NCBI GenBank assembly: GCA_030847615.1
Contig: JAUMIR010000001.1
Location: 248,809,187-248,873,186 of the forward strand
Source: Gambelia wislizenii
Lineage: Eukaryota; Chordata; Lepidosauria; Squamata; Crotaphytidae
Direction: 5' to 3'
Length of the DNA stretch: 64,000 nucleotides
Shown here: positions 1 to 14,100 of the stretch, in pieces
Numbering within the stretch: position 1 is the stretch's first letter
Layout: every line of letters starts with the position of its first letter
The notes under the pieces: generated by a model
Seen by the model: the letters and a program-made list of their open reading frames with translations, nothing else
What the model was told of the DNA's origin: nothing
Databases searched by the model: none
Position numbers and translations under genes: made by a program

Positions 1-296
1 CCTGACTTACTGGGCAACAGCCACTGTGAGCAATGAGGGTCTGTTTTTCTGTTGTTCAAAAAGCAAGAGAGGGATGTTCCCACCCCATTCCCATGAGCAA
101 TCTCCAGAGTGAGGAGGAATTGGGAGAGGGATCCTGCTTCTGACTGTCACAAGGGAGATCACGAGGATGGGGGTGGGAATGTCAGCCTGCAGCTTTCCAA
201 TCAGCAGGAGAATACACCCCTGTCACTCACAGAAGCTGCTCCCTGGTAAGTCAGGATGGGTGTGTGTGACAGGCTGGGAGATGCTATTTAGGTACA

Positions 297-523
297 TAGC
301 AATAGCAATAGCATTGATATTTATATACTACTTATCAGTGCCAAAGCACTCCCTAAACAGTATAAAATGTTTTTTAGTTAATTGCCCCCAACAAGCTGGG
401 TACTCATTTTACTGACCTACGGAATGATGGAAGGCTGAGTCAACCTTGGAGCCCTCTGGGATTGAACTCATAACGTTGTGCCTTACAGTACTGGCATTTA
501 ACCACTGCCGCATCCGGGCTCCT
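297..523 (-). mobile_element. Sauria/ACA-type SINE (tRNA-derived head)
   Basis: On the minus strand the head reads AGGAGCCCGGATGCGGCAG then TGGTTAAATGC, followed by a tRNA B-box-like region and the body GTACCCAGCTTGTTGGGG. The tail is short repeats of GCTATT. It is near full length and about 230 bp. It is the same family as the plus-strand copy at 34333-34554 and is diagnostic of squamates (family knowledge). Confidence 0.85.
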
Positions 524-2004
524 AGCTAAGTAGCTGTTCTAGAATACCAGCCATTGTTATCAAGAAACAACAGTTCATTATTCAAGCAGGACCTTTAGAA
601 AAAGCCAAAGGAGGAGGATGCATTTCTGAGCCATTAGTCGTGTAACTAAATGAAAGAGAATGGGACAAAAAAGGGGGAGTGGGGAGAGAGAAAAATCTAG
701 CAACATTTTAAAGATTGATTTACATTTTAGTATGAACTTTCAGGGATATCAATCTTCTTCCTCAAGTGCACTGGTTTTGATCCAAAGGGAACTGATTGGT
801 AAGCAGATTTCACATGTCGATACTAAGAGACAACTTTAAAAGACTACTACCAGCCACTTGAAAGACCTGTATCACATCACAAAGCTCTTTGAAGATTTAT
901 GGCCAAGGTCACAGTCTGAATCTTTCCATATCATATTATAATCTATCACACTCCCACAACTGTGTAACTATCCTTAAAAACCCGTGGCTTTAATATCACT
1001 ATCAGCACACCTGAGGAAGTGGATTGATATCCATAAAAGCTCATGCTAAAATATAAATCAGTCATTCAAAAAGATGCTGCTAGATTTCTTCTCCCCCCTT
1101 CCTTTTTCTTTTTTTTATGCTACAACAAAATAACATGCCTATTTCTTTCAAAACTGCTAAAATGTAATGCTGATCACTTATCTTGAAAGTTCCTTCTCCT
1201 CCTATGTTTTGAAGACATACAAGAATGGGCCAAATCCCTTTACCATCCCAAAATAACAGAGACCAAATGGCAAAATGCTTGCTTCAGGATTAATACTCTC
1301 TAGCTCCACCACTTTTCCAAATTGTGGCTAAGTTGAGGGTAGTAGGTCCACTGAGGGATAGGAAAAAGCAATATAAACAGAAGAAGAGGCACCCCACACT
1401 TTTGGAAGGTAATGAGCAGTGGCTGGAATTCATTAAGAGCTGGGTGCCTAAGATGTTATGTGTCTCAGTTACTAAAAGGGCATGGTTTGGATGCCCTTGT
1501 CACACCAAACTAAACAAAACATTCGCAGTAAGTGACAAATATCCTGTTCTTGGATTGGCATGAGAAGGCATCCAAGAATGCAGTGTGACTAAGGAAAGTG
1601 CCTAAGTAGGGTTGCCTAGAGGCTATGGTTAAGAAGGATGAAGAATATGCTGTAACATGAACCTCCTAAAGGCAGCCCCTATTGAAGCTAAAGCATCCAA
1701 CTTGTAGAGTGCTTAGTCAATATATCTGGAGTGAACCAAATTTACATCTTTCTGTATTGTGTTTGTTGTGAAGAAGACTTATGTGGTATGTGCTGTGATC
1801 TGTAACAACAAGAAAGTGTCATACTTCCTCTGGGGAGAGATGCTCCTCAAAAGAATCTCCTGAGGCTGAGGGTATATTTATACCCAGGCTTGGAAATTAC
1901 AAAATGTACACTTTTAGGTCCACTTCCAGCTCAGCAAAGATTATCCCGTTCTGTATGTGCAGTGCAGCCTTCTCAATCTGCCTTGATACCCCTCAAGTCC
2001 TTAC
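524..2004. other. UNC80 intron, nothing recognised
   Basis: AT-rich intronic sequence downstream of e24. I searched the minus strand for the expected next UNC80 exon and did not find it. The open frames here show no domain, splice context or composition that would support a gene. Confidence 0.7.
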
Positions 2005-2170
2005 CTGAACCACTGTGCACAGCCTCCTTTAGGATCTTTAGCTCATTGTTGAATTCTGCAATGAGAGAACTCTTGCAAAGAGGGCGTGGGATGAACCGCC
2101 GCTCTAGCTGGTCAGCAATGTGCTGTCGGGCAGTCAGCTCCTCATGATTCTCAGCTGGTTGAGCTAACAA
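2005..2170 (-). CDS. UNC80: UNC80 exon e24 (166 bp), last one in the window
   Basis: Acceptor ACTACTTTCACCTCCAG, donor GTAAGG. It encodes [30 protein letters not shown] and [15 protein letters not shown], leaving G. In mammals AYQGKTS and a Ser-rich tail follow. I could not find that next exon between 1 and 2004, so the remaining 3' exons lie outside the window. Confidence 0.97.
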
Positions 2171-5100
2171 CTGGAGGTGAAAGTAGTAGGGGAGAGCCGC
2201 AGAGAACAACAAAACACCATCACAGTATTTATTAAATATTTAAGGGAGGAGCCACAGCTGCTCTGCTTTCATAATGTCTCAGAATCAGTCTCTGACACCT
2301 CAGTGGAAACTATCTTAGATAGTACGGTTGAGAAGTTCTCAGTCTGAGCCCCTGGACAATCACTGGGAATCACAGCATATGGTACTAGTTAAATAAAACA
2401 ATGGTATTAGAAAGTGGCTTCATATGTTCCTTGGTTATGATTGTGCTTAAATTGCTACATTCTCCAGCACACGCCTATTACAGCTGTGATTCCAAAGCAC
2501 TGCATATGTTCTTCCTTCAGAGTTCAGCTTTCCCTGTAAACCAGCGTTTTTCTTTTCCACTAAAGCAACTAAGAACTAACTCAAGAGTAGCTAAAATGCT
2601 TGCTTTCTAGGTGAGGGGCAGGAAACATTCAGCCCTCCAGATGTTATTGGAATGCAACTCCAGCATTTCCCACCACTGAATAGAATAGAATAGAATAGAA
2701 TAGAATAGAATCTTTATTACGATCATAGACCAGCACAGGTAAAAAGAGATACAGAATAAAGGTAAAACACAGGATAAAAACAGGCTAAAAGCAGTATTTA
2801 AAATGTTAGCTCCAGTATAACAAGACTAGGTTGACACTATTCTACTGCTGAGGACATTGTCTGACGAATTTTAACCGCAGCTGCGCAGAATCTGGCAACA
2901 TTATAAGTTGTTCCTGGGTTGGTGTCTGAAAGCAACAAGTTTATGTAGAATTGTCCAGTGTGCCCTTGATATTTATGCAACAGGGGTGATATAAGACTGA
3001 GACGTATGTCCCTGTAGTATGAGCACTGGAGTAATACATGCTCCGTTGTTTCTATTTGGCCTGAGTTGCAGGGGCACAGTCTGTCTGAGAAGGGGATCTT
3101 CTTGTATCGGCCTTCAAGGACAGCTGAAGGGAGGGCACAACACCGTGCAAGAGTAAAGGCCCTTCGATGTTTAGGTATTTCAAGTGTTGCTAAGTATGCC
3201 AAAGGAGAGGCCAGATATCTATTGGAGTCACTAGCAATGAAGGTTGGAGTGCTGGCTAGATCCAGTTGTCGCTCTATATCTGCTACCCGTTGTTTGATAG
3301 TAGCATTCACCCTATCATATCCCAGGCTAAGCAGGAGATCTGGAGAAAGGCCCAGCATTGAGATTTTAGTCATCACTGTCTGTTTCCAGCTGGATTGGAA
3401 ATCATCACTTAAGGTTAATGGAGCAAGGCCAGTGGGAAAGAGGGATAGTCTGAGCCAGTAGCTGAGTATGGTCACCCACACTCTGGCCTCCATTTTCATA
3501 AATCCTGACTCCAGTCTCAGAGCTGCGTTAGAGACACATTTTGGAGTTTGGAAAGCTGATCTTAAGAATTTGGATTGGACAAGTTCTAATGGAGGAGGGT
3601 TGGGGAAGGGTCCCAATTGGGATCCGTAAAGCAGTTGTGCTACTGGTTTGGCTTCAAAGAGTTTGAGCGCTGCAGGTAAATAGTGGCCTCCTCTTGTCTT
3701 AAGAAATTTGAGAATGGTTGTTGTACTCCTCTGCGCATTGCAAGCAGCATACTCCCCATGCGCTTTCCTACTACCAGTGGCTTGAAAAATTACCCCCAGG
3801 TATTTGAAGCAAGAGACCTGCTCAATCTTGTGGCCATCTATATTCCAGTTGTAGTTCTTACCATTGATTATGGTGGTTAGGGCTGTTGGGAGCTCAGTCT
3901 GACAACTTCTGGAGGGCTGCATATTTCCCACTCCTGTTCTAGTTACTAAAAAAAACCTCACATCTGAATGTTATAAGGTGCCTATAATGCAAACCACATT
4001 CTCCTCCCCTCCATCTCATCATCACCTTAACACCCACAACAGAACACAAGGCACAACACATGGTACAAACCACCACTGGAACCATGTGATTTCTCCTCTA
4101 CCATTTAGTGAAGTTACACCATGAAAACTATTAAAGTAACCTTTTAAAAGTTACAGTTATTCTACAAAAGGAGTAGTGTTATTTCTAGTAAAGTTACAAT
4201 TGTAATGAAATGTAGTCAGACCTTTATTGAGAACGGAACTAAATACAAGTAATTTGTTGTTTCACGTTCTGTATAATACATGACCATATGTTGCACAGTA
4301 TCCTACTTAACTAGGCTCAGACCAGCTAAGGTTCCTTGCTTTCCATCTAAGAACAGTGTCATCATTGGCCAATATACCCAATCAATACATGTTCAGTTTA
4401 TTCCACAGCAACATCACTAACCCTGGACCACTGTCATGAATCCCACCCTTCCCAAAACCTGCAGAATCAGGCCCCCCACTTTGGAAAATTCTGTTCTAAA
4501 GAATTATCCCCTCTGATAGATATCCTGCTCTTTCTTTAATTATGGAATACTAAACTTCCTTGAGTAACCTGTACATTGCCTTAAACCTTCTCAAGGTAGT
4601 TTAGTATTCAAAGGATATGCTCTCACTTTTGAGACTGCTGTTGCTACAAAGAATTATCACATTCCCATTTGCTACCAGAGGGATTGTACATCTGATTTCA
4701 CAACATCATTTTATAAGGAAATCGAGATAAAGGCTTTACCTTGCACTGAATGAAGGGTCGAAGAAGCACAAAGATAGGAATTCGAGTACGCACTATAAAA
4801 TCCAGGAAATCCCACAGGGCTAGACCTCCTACTTTTCTCAAAGCCATCTCTTTGACTTGCAGACTCAGCCAATACCATTGGCTGCCAAGCTGCCGCTCAA
4901 AACAAACAAGGATCACCTTCAGAGCTGGAAGTGAGAAAGACATAAGAAGAATTAAAGTAATGTAATATGAGCTGCCTATACATGCATCCTTGCATGCATA
5001 ACCCTTAATGTGCTTATAGCCTTTCTTCATCAGCTTCCAGTTCTTGCACAAGAAACAGATGGTCTTCTAGTTAAGTAAAATATGTACATGCTAATGCTTC

Positions 5101-8100
5101 TGGCCTGTAAGTAAGGGTGGAACCTACAGTATGTACATTCCAATCTCTTTAATGTAAGGGCTTGGATTCAGGTTACTGGAGAAGGAGAACATTATAAATT
5201 AGCCTAGTATTGCAATCTCCAATACACACTTACTTGGAAATAAGTCCTCTTTGCCAGATGAAAACTCTCACTCACCCAAGTAGGCTGCCTGACTAGTGGA
5301 TTCAGCTAGCCCTTCCTTACGCAGGTCCTTCCCTGCATCTCCTGGAGTGGAGCAGTGGGCAGGGGAGCTCTCCAACATGAAATTCTTACTGCGGGAAGTG
5401 CTGATAATGCGAGGTGGCAGCAAAATATTAATGACTGTCTGGAGCAGCAGGAGGACTTCAGGCTGTTCTAGCCAAGGGCTATCTACATAGGATCAAAGGG
5501 GGGGGGGGAATAAACAAAGACAAAAACCAGATCAGCCTCCAACTCACAGAAAAAGATTCAGCACCACTTCCAGCATCACACTCTGATGAAATTTGAACAT
5601 TTGGCACAGCCAGTGAATTCCCCTACCCTTTACTCCTGTACTCCACAGTGTGCTAACTTATTTAGCAGAAACACTGCACAACACAGTTCCTGATTTTGAT
5701 CTGGAAACACTATCACACTCTTGCTTGGTGTTCTTTCTTCATCCTCACATTGTTCTTGATTTTGACTCTTAAGGACAGGCTCATGCTGGACATGACCCAT
5801 GATCAGCAAAAAATCACCGTTGCTACACCCTGCCTGGGGCTGCGCATGCATTGACACTTGGGTTGTTGAGGACTAAACAGTAGTTGCCTGGGAGCCAAGA
5901 CACTGTGGCAGGACCATTTGCTCAGGATTAAACCATACATGTGAATGAGCCCTTTAGAAAACAATCAGCATTCCTGAAGAAACTGTTGGGTAAAAAGCTG
6001 TGTTTGATCTACACAGGCAGCATGGAATTGGGCAGAAATTAGCCTAAGTGGAAGCAGTGTAGTGTTCTTGTTTGTTCCCATTTCTCTCTTACACATAGGT
6101 GATTTTTTTGACTTTTCCCGGCATGCTCTGTCATTCATTGTTCTGATCTCATTGAGAGGAGCTCCTCTGTTAAAGAGTGAATTCAGAAAACACTGCTGAA
6201 GTGAAAGGAAGACACCACAACACTCATTGCCTTGCGTGCATTCCCCCAAAGCCCTACAGACGACACACCACTGAGAGAACGCTCATAGCAAAGGTAACAT
6301 AGAGGTGGCAGGAAACACAGATATTTGCTGTTTTGTAGAACCAGCAGGGAGGGGGAAACAGAAGATTCTTTCTGTTAATCAGACCTTTGCTTCCTGATCC
6401 TACTGTGAGCACAAATGGAATCAGAAGATTTAAAAGCATTCCTTCCCTCCTCTCCTGATTGGTGAATGGGGATATCACGTGGCTTAAGGGGAAATCTTCT
6501 TTCAAAGCCTGTGCAGTAATAATAAAAAAGAGAATTAAAACATTTTTATTGGCATGTTATGGGCTGAGGGGTAGGTTATGGGGTGAGGGGTAATGCAGCT
6601 ATAAAGAAATGGGATCCACAAGCACTTTGTTTACATAGCAACCTACAGAAACATCTTGTGTCCATATCTTTATGAGTTCACCTGCTTGGAGGGCACCTAT
6701 GTTAATTCCACTTTCAGTATAATCAAGTGGTCAATTCAATTTTGATCTCATTTATATTTTTTATCCTAAATAATTTTTCAAGAAAGGGCATTGATTGCTT
6801 ACCTAAGTGGCCCCGAAGTCTGAAATTTTAAAAAGCTATAAAAATAATAGCACAACGAAAAGTCTTCCAGAACAAAACAAAACACTGCATCTGTCCTAAA
6901 TTTAAATCTGGAGGCTCCTCCATATTGTTTTGCTTGATGCTTAAAAATATCTGCCAGATGTCAAATAGCAAGTGTCTGAAATTTGAGTATGTCCTGTCCT
7001 GACACTTTGAATAGAAGGAAGTTTAAAACCAGTGACAGAAACTAGTTGAAACTATAAGGTTTTGAAACTTGAACATGCACAAACTTGAAATTTCCTAAAG
7101 TTCAGTCAACTCAGTCAAATATGCTACTGACAACTTTCTGGAAATGCACAGCTTTTGCCAGCTTTGTTCGATTACACATATGTAAATCTGTATGCTGATT
7201 GTCCATTCCTTCTTGTCCTTTATCACCATAGCCTCTTAGCTAGAGTCCCAGGTCTTCCTTGCAGCTAGTATGCACGTCTTTAGTATGTTTGTTCTATAGA
7301 CCAGAGAAGGTCTACGTTGTTCCATAGGTTCACTAATCTACATGCACAAACTCCTGAACAAAGGTGCCACCAGTAGGAAATTGTTCAAACATGGGATTCA
7401 AGTAGAAAACCTGCATTGTTATTAAGTAACATTTGCCTCCTCACCTTAATGGAGTACCAGCAGAGAAGAGGAAGATATATGGAAAGCCCCAAACCCTAAA
7501 GCACATTTTCCAAAATAGTAGCAATACAGTATAGATCACATAACCTACTATATTTTTACTATTTAGGAACATAAAAGATGATATTTGATAATGAGTGTAA
7601 TAGTAGTCTGAATGTTTACATTTTCTGGTATCTTCTCTCTGTTAGCTGACCCTGATTCAAATTCTAGATGTCCTACGGCACAAACAGAAGAGTTTGATAC
7701 AGTTGGACAACTATAATTAACTTCAGGGGGTGGAGGAGAGTTTTTTTTTAAAGTAAGGTATGCCTTATGTTAGCTTCAAGGAATCCTGAAATGTAAAACT
7801 GATAAGCAACCTCTCACTGAACTGCAAATTTTGATATTATGTGAGCTTGTCATCAGGGACCATATAAAAATGACTGATACCAAATTCACAAAAGAACATA
7901 AATGGATTTAGATAATTTTGTGAAATTCCAAAAGCTTCATGCTCACAATTTAAAGAGACCCCATTGCTTCAGTTTGTTCCTTTTTCTTATTCTAAATCAA
8001 AGCAGCAATAATGATCTCGCTGCCTATATGCCTACCACTTTACATTTTCAGAAATGCACAACTACCTCCTATGTGTCAGCTCTTCAGGTGGTTTAATCCT

Positions 8101-11100
8101 GCATAGCACCCATGTAATTTCAGTAGGTCTATGCTAAATTAACCCCCACTGAAGACCCGGAGAATGACTTAAGTGCAAAACTTCAAAACGTTAGCATATT
8201 TGTGGGAAAGTGTATACTTCACAGTTTTTGCCCAGCTTTCGCAGAAGACAAAAGAGCACCAGTGAGTTGGTGTCTTGACCACATGATACGCAAAGCCTGT
8301 TTAACAGGCAAAGCAGTCACACCTGAATCTGCAATGCTACAAGCCGGACAACAGCTGTGCTGAAGGGTAGAGGTGGCGAGAGATAAGGGCTGAGATGAAG
8401 AAGGGGTAATCCATCGGCCACACTGGAAGGTCCTACTACTCCCATCACCTGCAATACAAACACAGCACATCACCTTGACCAACTATTGCAATTCCATCCA
8501 TGCCATACCCTCCAATGTTGATGAGGTACACGCTTCAGATAGCGCAAGACTGGGCTGCTCTGGGAATCTGAGCCATCCACAGCGCCTTGCGGTAGCTGGG
8601 GCCAGTCAGGAGAAAGGAGTGGTTCTAGCAGGAGGGAGGGAGGGAGGATAAGGGTCTGCTACAGGGTTAGCCAGAGGGAGGGGAGGGGAGGCAGGGGGGA
8701 GACCAGCACATTTCAGAATGTACCTAGTACTAGCCCTGAATAACCAGCACTGTACTTGTTGAAAAGGTGGGGTTGGAGGGTATGTCATGTAGTTAGAGTA
8801 CTCACTGGAAAATGGACTGAAATAACAGTGTTTCTAGTTGGCTTAAGTTGTTCCTTCTTATGTCATGGCAATGTCCTTAGTCTCACCCAAATAGGGTTTG
8901 ATACAATGTTCAGACTCTCCTCTTTAGCATCCTAACATTTGTAAGATTAAATTTAGAAGGGGGAATGAACTTCAGGTTTCTATATCTGCAGATTTCCACA
9001 TAGAATAAAATATTGCTATTAACATAGGGGCTTTCCTTACATAGGGTGAGGACATTTTTTCATCACCTGAAAGTATGAGGTTTTTTGCATGAAGGAAGGA
9101 AAGCAGTAGTAAAGCCTGAGAGCAGCACATCCTGCTTTGTCTTATTGCATAACCTCGGCATGCTTCAGCTGTTCCTCCATTCCGGTGCTGTGGGAGACAG
9201 TGTTGGGAGACAGTCCACATGGTGAAAATACCCATCACAGAATTTGCTCAGAAAATGAGTTGTTTTAATGAGATCTCACATTGTCTCGTCGTATTTTGAA
9301 GGGGGGGGCAAAAAGAGGAAAAACTACATGAGAAAAGCCTTCACGGCTTTTCCCGACTTAAAAAAAAAAAAACAACGCCAGAGATATGCACATTTTCACT
9401 AGTTAAGATAGGCTATTTGACATGAATCACTTCCCCATGGAGGAACCAGTGCAAACGTGATTGGCTGGATGAGCATATGGGGTGGGGCTGGACTACAGGG
9501 GAAGCACCCACTGACACCATGTTGGGTTTTTGCTTTAGTGGGTATTGCTAAGGCGATAAAATTGAGGTTTGTGCTATCTTTTTTTTCCTCTATTTTTGGG
9601 GAAAGGTGAAACATCACTTGTGCGCACCATAGAAATAGGTTTTTTTAAAAAGGTCACCGTTGGCAGATTTTAAAACACGAGTAATTCACCCATGACCACC
9701 GTCTCAGCTACAGGCATGCAAAGTTTATGGGGACCGTAAAACCATTAAGACAGGTCGCAGCTGCTGCGACTTGCTATTACTGTGGAGCAGTCTGTTTTTT
9801 TCCTTCGTGTAGACACGGCCAGTGGTAAAGGCGAATCTTTTTTCTAATGGATTTTTCCAGTTAGAAAAAAGACTTGCATTTACCACCATCTCCCATGGAA
9901 CTGGAACAGAAAAACAACTGAAGTACGTGAACACCATGCAATACGGCAAGGCAGGGCACACTATTCTCAGGCTTTACTGCCGCTTCCCTACCCTTGTGTA
10001 ATAAACCTCATACTTTCAGGTGATGAAAAATTTTCCTCACCCAAGAGTTTTGTATAGTCCAGTGGTGAACAGTGTAGTCTTGATTACACTGGTTTCTGTT
10101 AGCTACTCCAAGCTGCGAAGATTTGCGTCACAACCTACCAGTCTGGATGCATATTAAAATAGTAATTCTTGAGAGCAATTTGATGGTGGCCTGAACTTTG
10201 ATCTTGCCAAAAATGTCCTATGTTTCTGGCTGACACATGTAGTTTCGATTGTGATGCTAGATTAGGATTGGCTAGAGGACTAGTAGGAGCTACTTTCATC
10301 CCTGCTTCCCATCTGTTCAACTTGTAGACTGTAAATCAGGTGTGTCGCCTCCAGATGTAGCTGGATTGCAATCCCCAGCAGCCCTGAGCAGCATAGCCAA
10401 TAATGAGGAATGCTTGTTGTGGGAGTTTCACAACATCTGGAGAGCCACATGATTCCCATGATGACTGTAAACAAAGACATAATTTTAAAATCCTCAGTAT
10501 CCAGCACTCTATTGATTTCTTGGACTACAACTCCCGCCATCCCCAGTCAGCATCACAAATGATGGGATGAAGGGAATTGTAGTCCAACACATCAGGTGAA
10601 TGCCAGGTTGGTGAAGGCTGCCTAACTACTTTCTAATACTTGGGCACAGAACAAGGAAACTCATCAACAAGGTGACCTTCTGCCACTGATATTCAGAAGT
10701 ACATCACTTCTAGACTTCTGGGGCCCTTTCACACCAGATAATAGAGATATAGCTCTCTGGTTCCACTTGAGCTGCCATGGCAACATCCTATGGAATCCTG
10801 GGATTGGCCATTGAGAGAGGGGACTTTGGAATCCTCAGCTGAAAAATTCTCCTCTGACCAAACTACCAAACAAAGGAGGAATTCATAGGATGGAGCCATA
10901 ATGCTATAATTGTGCAGTGTGAAAAGTCCCTTAGTCATGGCAACTAATACCTACCCACAGACCTCTCCTCCATGAATTTTTCTACTTCCCTTTCAGAATC
11001 ATCTATCAGTAGGTCTTGTAAATTTATCTTATGTTGTATGAAGAAAGCTTTGCAAAACTAGTAAAATGCAGACTGACCTCTCTGGACCTTCAAGGTTGTG

Positions 11101-14100
11101 TGTGTGTGTGTGTATCTATATATCTACAGTATAATCTATATCTAGATATAGATTATCTATCATCTATAGCTACATATAGTTTAGGATTTTAGGTAACACT
11201 TGAAAAAGCACCTTCTCTCATGCAATGATTTCTTAATTAAATGAAACTATAAAAGCTGTTACACAAATGCATTGTACAGTTGTCCCTTCATATTCACTGG
11301 GGTTTGGTTCCAGGACCCCCGGTGGAAACCAAAATCCGTGAATACTCAGGTCCCATTATATGCAATGGCATAGCAAAATGGTGTCTCTTATAGAAGATGG
11401 CCAAATCAAAGTTTGCTTTTTGGATTTTTATTTTTTAAAGAATATTTTCAAGCTGTGAATACTTAAATCCATGGATACCAAATCTGTGGATACGGAGGGA
11501 CAACTGTACTTCCTGGTTTATCTGTTTGTTTTTTAATTTGAAACTATCACACTTGAAATTTAATTGTGTTTACCACAACTGTTTTATACATGCCAACTGC
11601 ATTACCAGGTAAAACTGTTCTGGTTAGTTGGGGTCAGCAACCTGCCCCCCCCATATGATGTTTTGGACTGCAGTTCCCATAAGTCCCAGTCAGCATGGCT
11701 AATGGTTGGGGATAATGGGAGCTGCAGTCCAAAATGTCCAGAGGGCAACTTCAACATACTGCCTGCATAACAAAGCCACATTCTTAAGGAATACAAGAAT
11801 CTGAACATTGTACAGGAAAACCCCAAACCTATTTTAGACTGTGGACATTACAAATAGCAGAACAAATTTGCTGAGGTGATTCCTCCAATTAGTCAATAGC
11901 TGATGCCCTTTTGCCGAGCCATAAAAATTGCTCTCTTTCCATAACGTGAGACTAAATCTGTCTCCGGCTCTCCCGTTTCACCCCTCACCCGCATCTACTA
12001 CCAGGTGTGTGCAGCATCCACCACCCCACTCTCCAACTTGCAGCCCTCAACTCTCGGCGCAACATTCAGGAGTGGATTTTCAAAGTGGTGCATGGAAAGC
12101 AGCAAAAACCAGTCACTAGACCATGGGCTTCTTCTCCTGTTCTCTCCCCAGGCACCACTTTGAAAATGGACTCCACTCTTTCTAGTGTCATTTGAGGAGT
12201 TTGTTTCTGTGAGCAGGCAGAGGACAGGAAAACACCAACTGGAAAAATATTAATTCCAGGAGAATTTCTACCACAGAAGGAAGCTTAGCAGATGTGCAGG
12301 AGGTTGCGATTTTGGCTACTCACCAGATTAACACAGACATTGATCAGTGACCTAAGATGAGGCAGGAAGGATATGATTGGCTGCCTCTGAAGTGTCAAAC
12401 AAACACCTTCAATCAAACTGCTGGCAGGCTCCCACTCAACCTGTCGCCTGGAACACAACAGTAGTGGCATTAGGTGTTTGGCATCCCCAGAAACCCTGCA
12501 ACATGGTGACTGACACAAAGGGATGCCAAAGAAGGACTTCTCAGATAGCAGCAACGGACATTGTGATGGAAGCCTCGTACCTAAGCTGCTCAAAAAGCAG
12601 AAATGCATAGAAGACATTGCAGAAGAAACGGAAAGTACAACAACAAGGCACCCGCACAATATTGGTACCAAAATATTCAGACCCACAACAAACAGGGAAC
12701 AAGTGAGAAATGTGGGCAGGGGCACAGCATGGGAAATTTTTAATGGACTACAATTCCCAGTATACCCCTAGCCAATTTGGCCTTTGGATTTTTTGTACTG
12801 GGAATGCTATACTTTCTAGAACTAAATATTCTGAGACATGCGAACTCATATTTGTATTTTTCATCTGTATTTTTCTTTCTCTCTCAGCAATATCTCAGTT
12901 TTAATTATTGTGCATCTGTGAATGCTTGAAAGTCAGAACAATCTTTTGTATGTATCTTGGCACAGCAGGACACCATCATTTTTTGCTGACAAAATTGCTC
13001 TTGGATAGGATTTGTTGTTGGCCATAAAGCCACAGATTCACATAGACTGGATGACTGCACGGGGCGATAGAGGTGGTGGATCAGACCCATCATTGTATCT
13101 CATTCACCAGTGCTCAGAGAAGGCCTTCAGTGGTTCAGTGGCACATAAAGTTGTGTCCTCCAAATTCTGCTAAGCAAACTGAAGAAGTGTTCCATATTTT
13201 ATTATTGCTTTAAACTTTAACTGTGAGTCACTTACACAACTTTGCAATGATGCAGTATCTCAGATAAACAAACAAAGGATATTGGCTTGGATTCACGAGA
13301 GGACTGGTCCAAGATACTGTGGTTATTGTAAAAAAGGAGAAACTGTGCCCTCCTACCCATTCCACATGTGGAAGTGAATTAGATGGATAGTTGAATTTTA
13401 CTGCAATACTGGTGATGCCATAGTATCTTTTACTACACTTGTGAGCTGCAGGCTAGTTTGGTGGATGTGCAGGACAGGCAGTGTGGCACATAAAGTTGTA
13501 TTCTCGAACAAAAAGGGATAGCCAGAAGGCTCAGGAAGAATGGCCAAAGGGCTGCTGCCCTTCCTTCACATTTGCCGTGTCAGGAATTTGACTCACTTTG
13601 CCTTATGGTAGGGCCAGTTCTGTCCCAGGATTTCCATTCCACTGGCAAAACAGTTCCACTCACAAAAAGTCATTTCCATCTGGTTTTTAGTAATTCTCTC
13701 TTCTATGCACTGCATCTCACCCCATTCATGAGGATACCCAGAATCTATGTGTAGCACTTTCAGAAGCTGTAAGGACTGCTGTGGGAAGCGGGTGGGGAAG
13801 TCCCTGTCAGTAGCCCAGTTATGTATACCTAAATTTGGAATCCAACTCACAGTGTGAACTGGTTTTAACAGGCATGATGTAGAAAGCACTTAGATAGGAC
13901 TTTATCAGATGAGGCAAATATGGCATCATACGGACACCTAATGATTGCAAAAGGGCGCACATACCAGACGTCATCGTCCTTTCGTGATCATGTAAAGTCT
14001 AAAAGCCACTCCTTTTAATTGATGGGCCAAGCCATGAATAGATCTCCTCTAGTGCTTTGTTGCTGGCATTGCCGGTGTTTGAATCCTGATGCCATTGTAC

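Larger units (their letters stand above)
2630..3925. mobile_element. Palindromic MITE split by a LINE insertion
   Basis: The left piece, CAGCCCTCCAGATGTT at about 2630, and the right piece, whose reverse complement reads TGCAGCCCTCCAGAAGTT near 3922, form an inverted repeat. Between them sit the GAATA microsatellite (2678-2712) and the LINE at 2713-3895. The LINE therefore landed inside an older short inverted-repeat transposon. Confidence 0.6.
4925..8322. other. Three UNC80 introns around e22 and e21, no clear elements
   Basis: Introns 4925-5275, 5483-6384 and 6509-8322. They contain the 10-base G-run near 5500 and AT-rich sequence. I found no transposon ends or further exons, and phase agreement between e20, e21, e22 and e23 leaves no room for a missing coding exon. 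Confidence 0.6.

Noticed and set aside
297..523. tRNA gene
   Set aside because: The A/B-box-like head belongs to a SINE; no cloverleaf with anticodon stem is present.
1..2004. Expected next UNC80 exon (AYQGKTS... Ser-rich region)
   Set aside because: I scanned the minus strand and found no matching reading, so it must lie outside the window.
2837..3961. 374-codon frame as a host gene
   Set aside because: It has non-LTR RT C-terminal motifs and a second truncated copy at 50878-51322.
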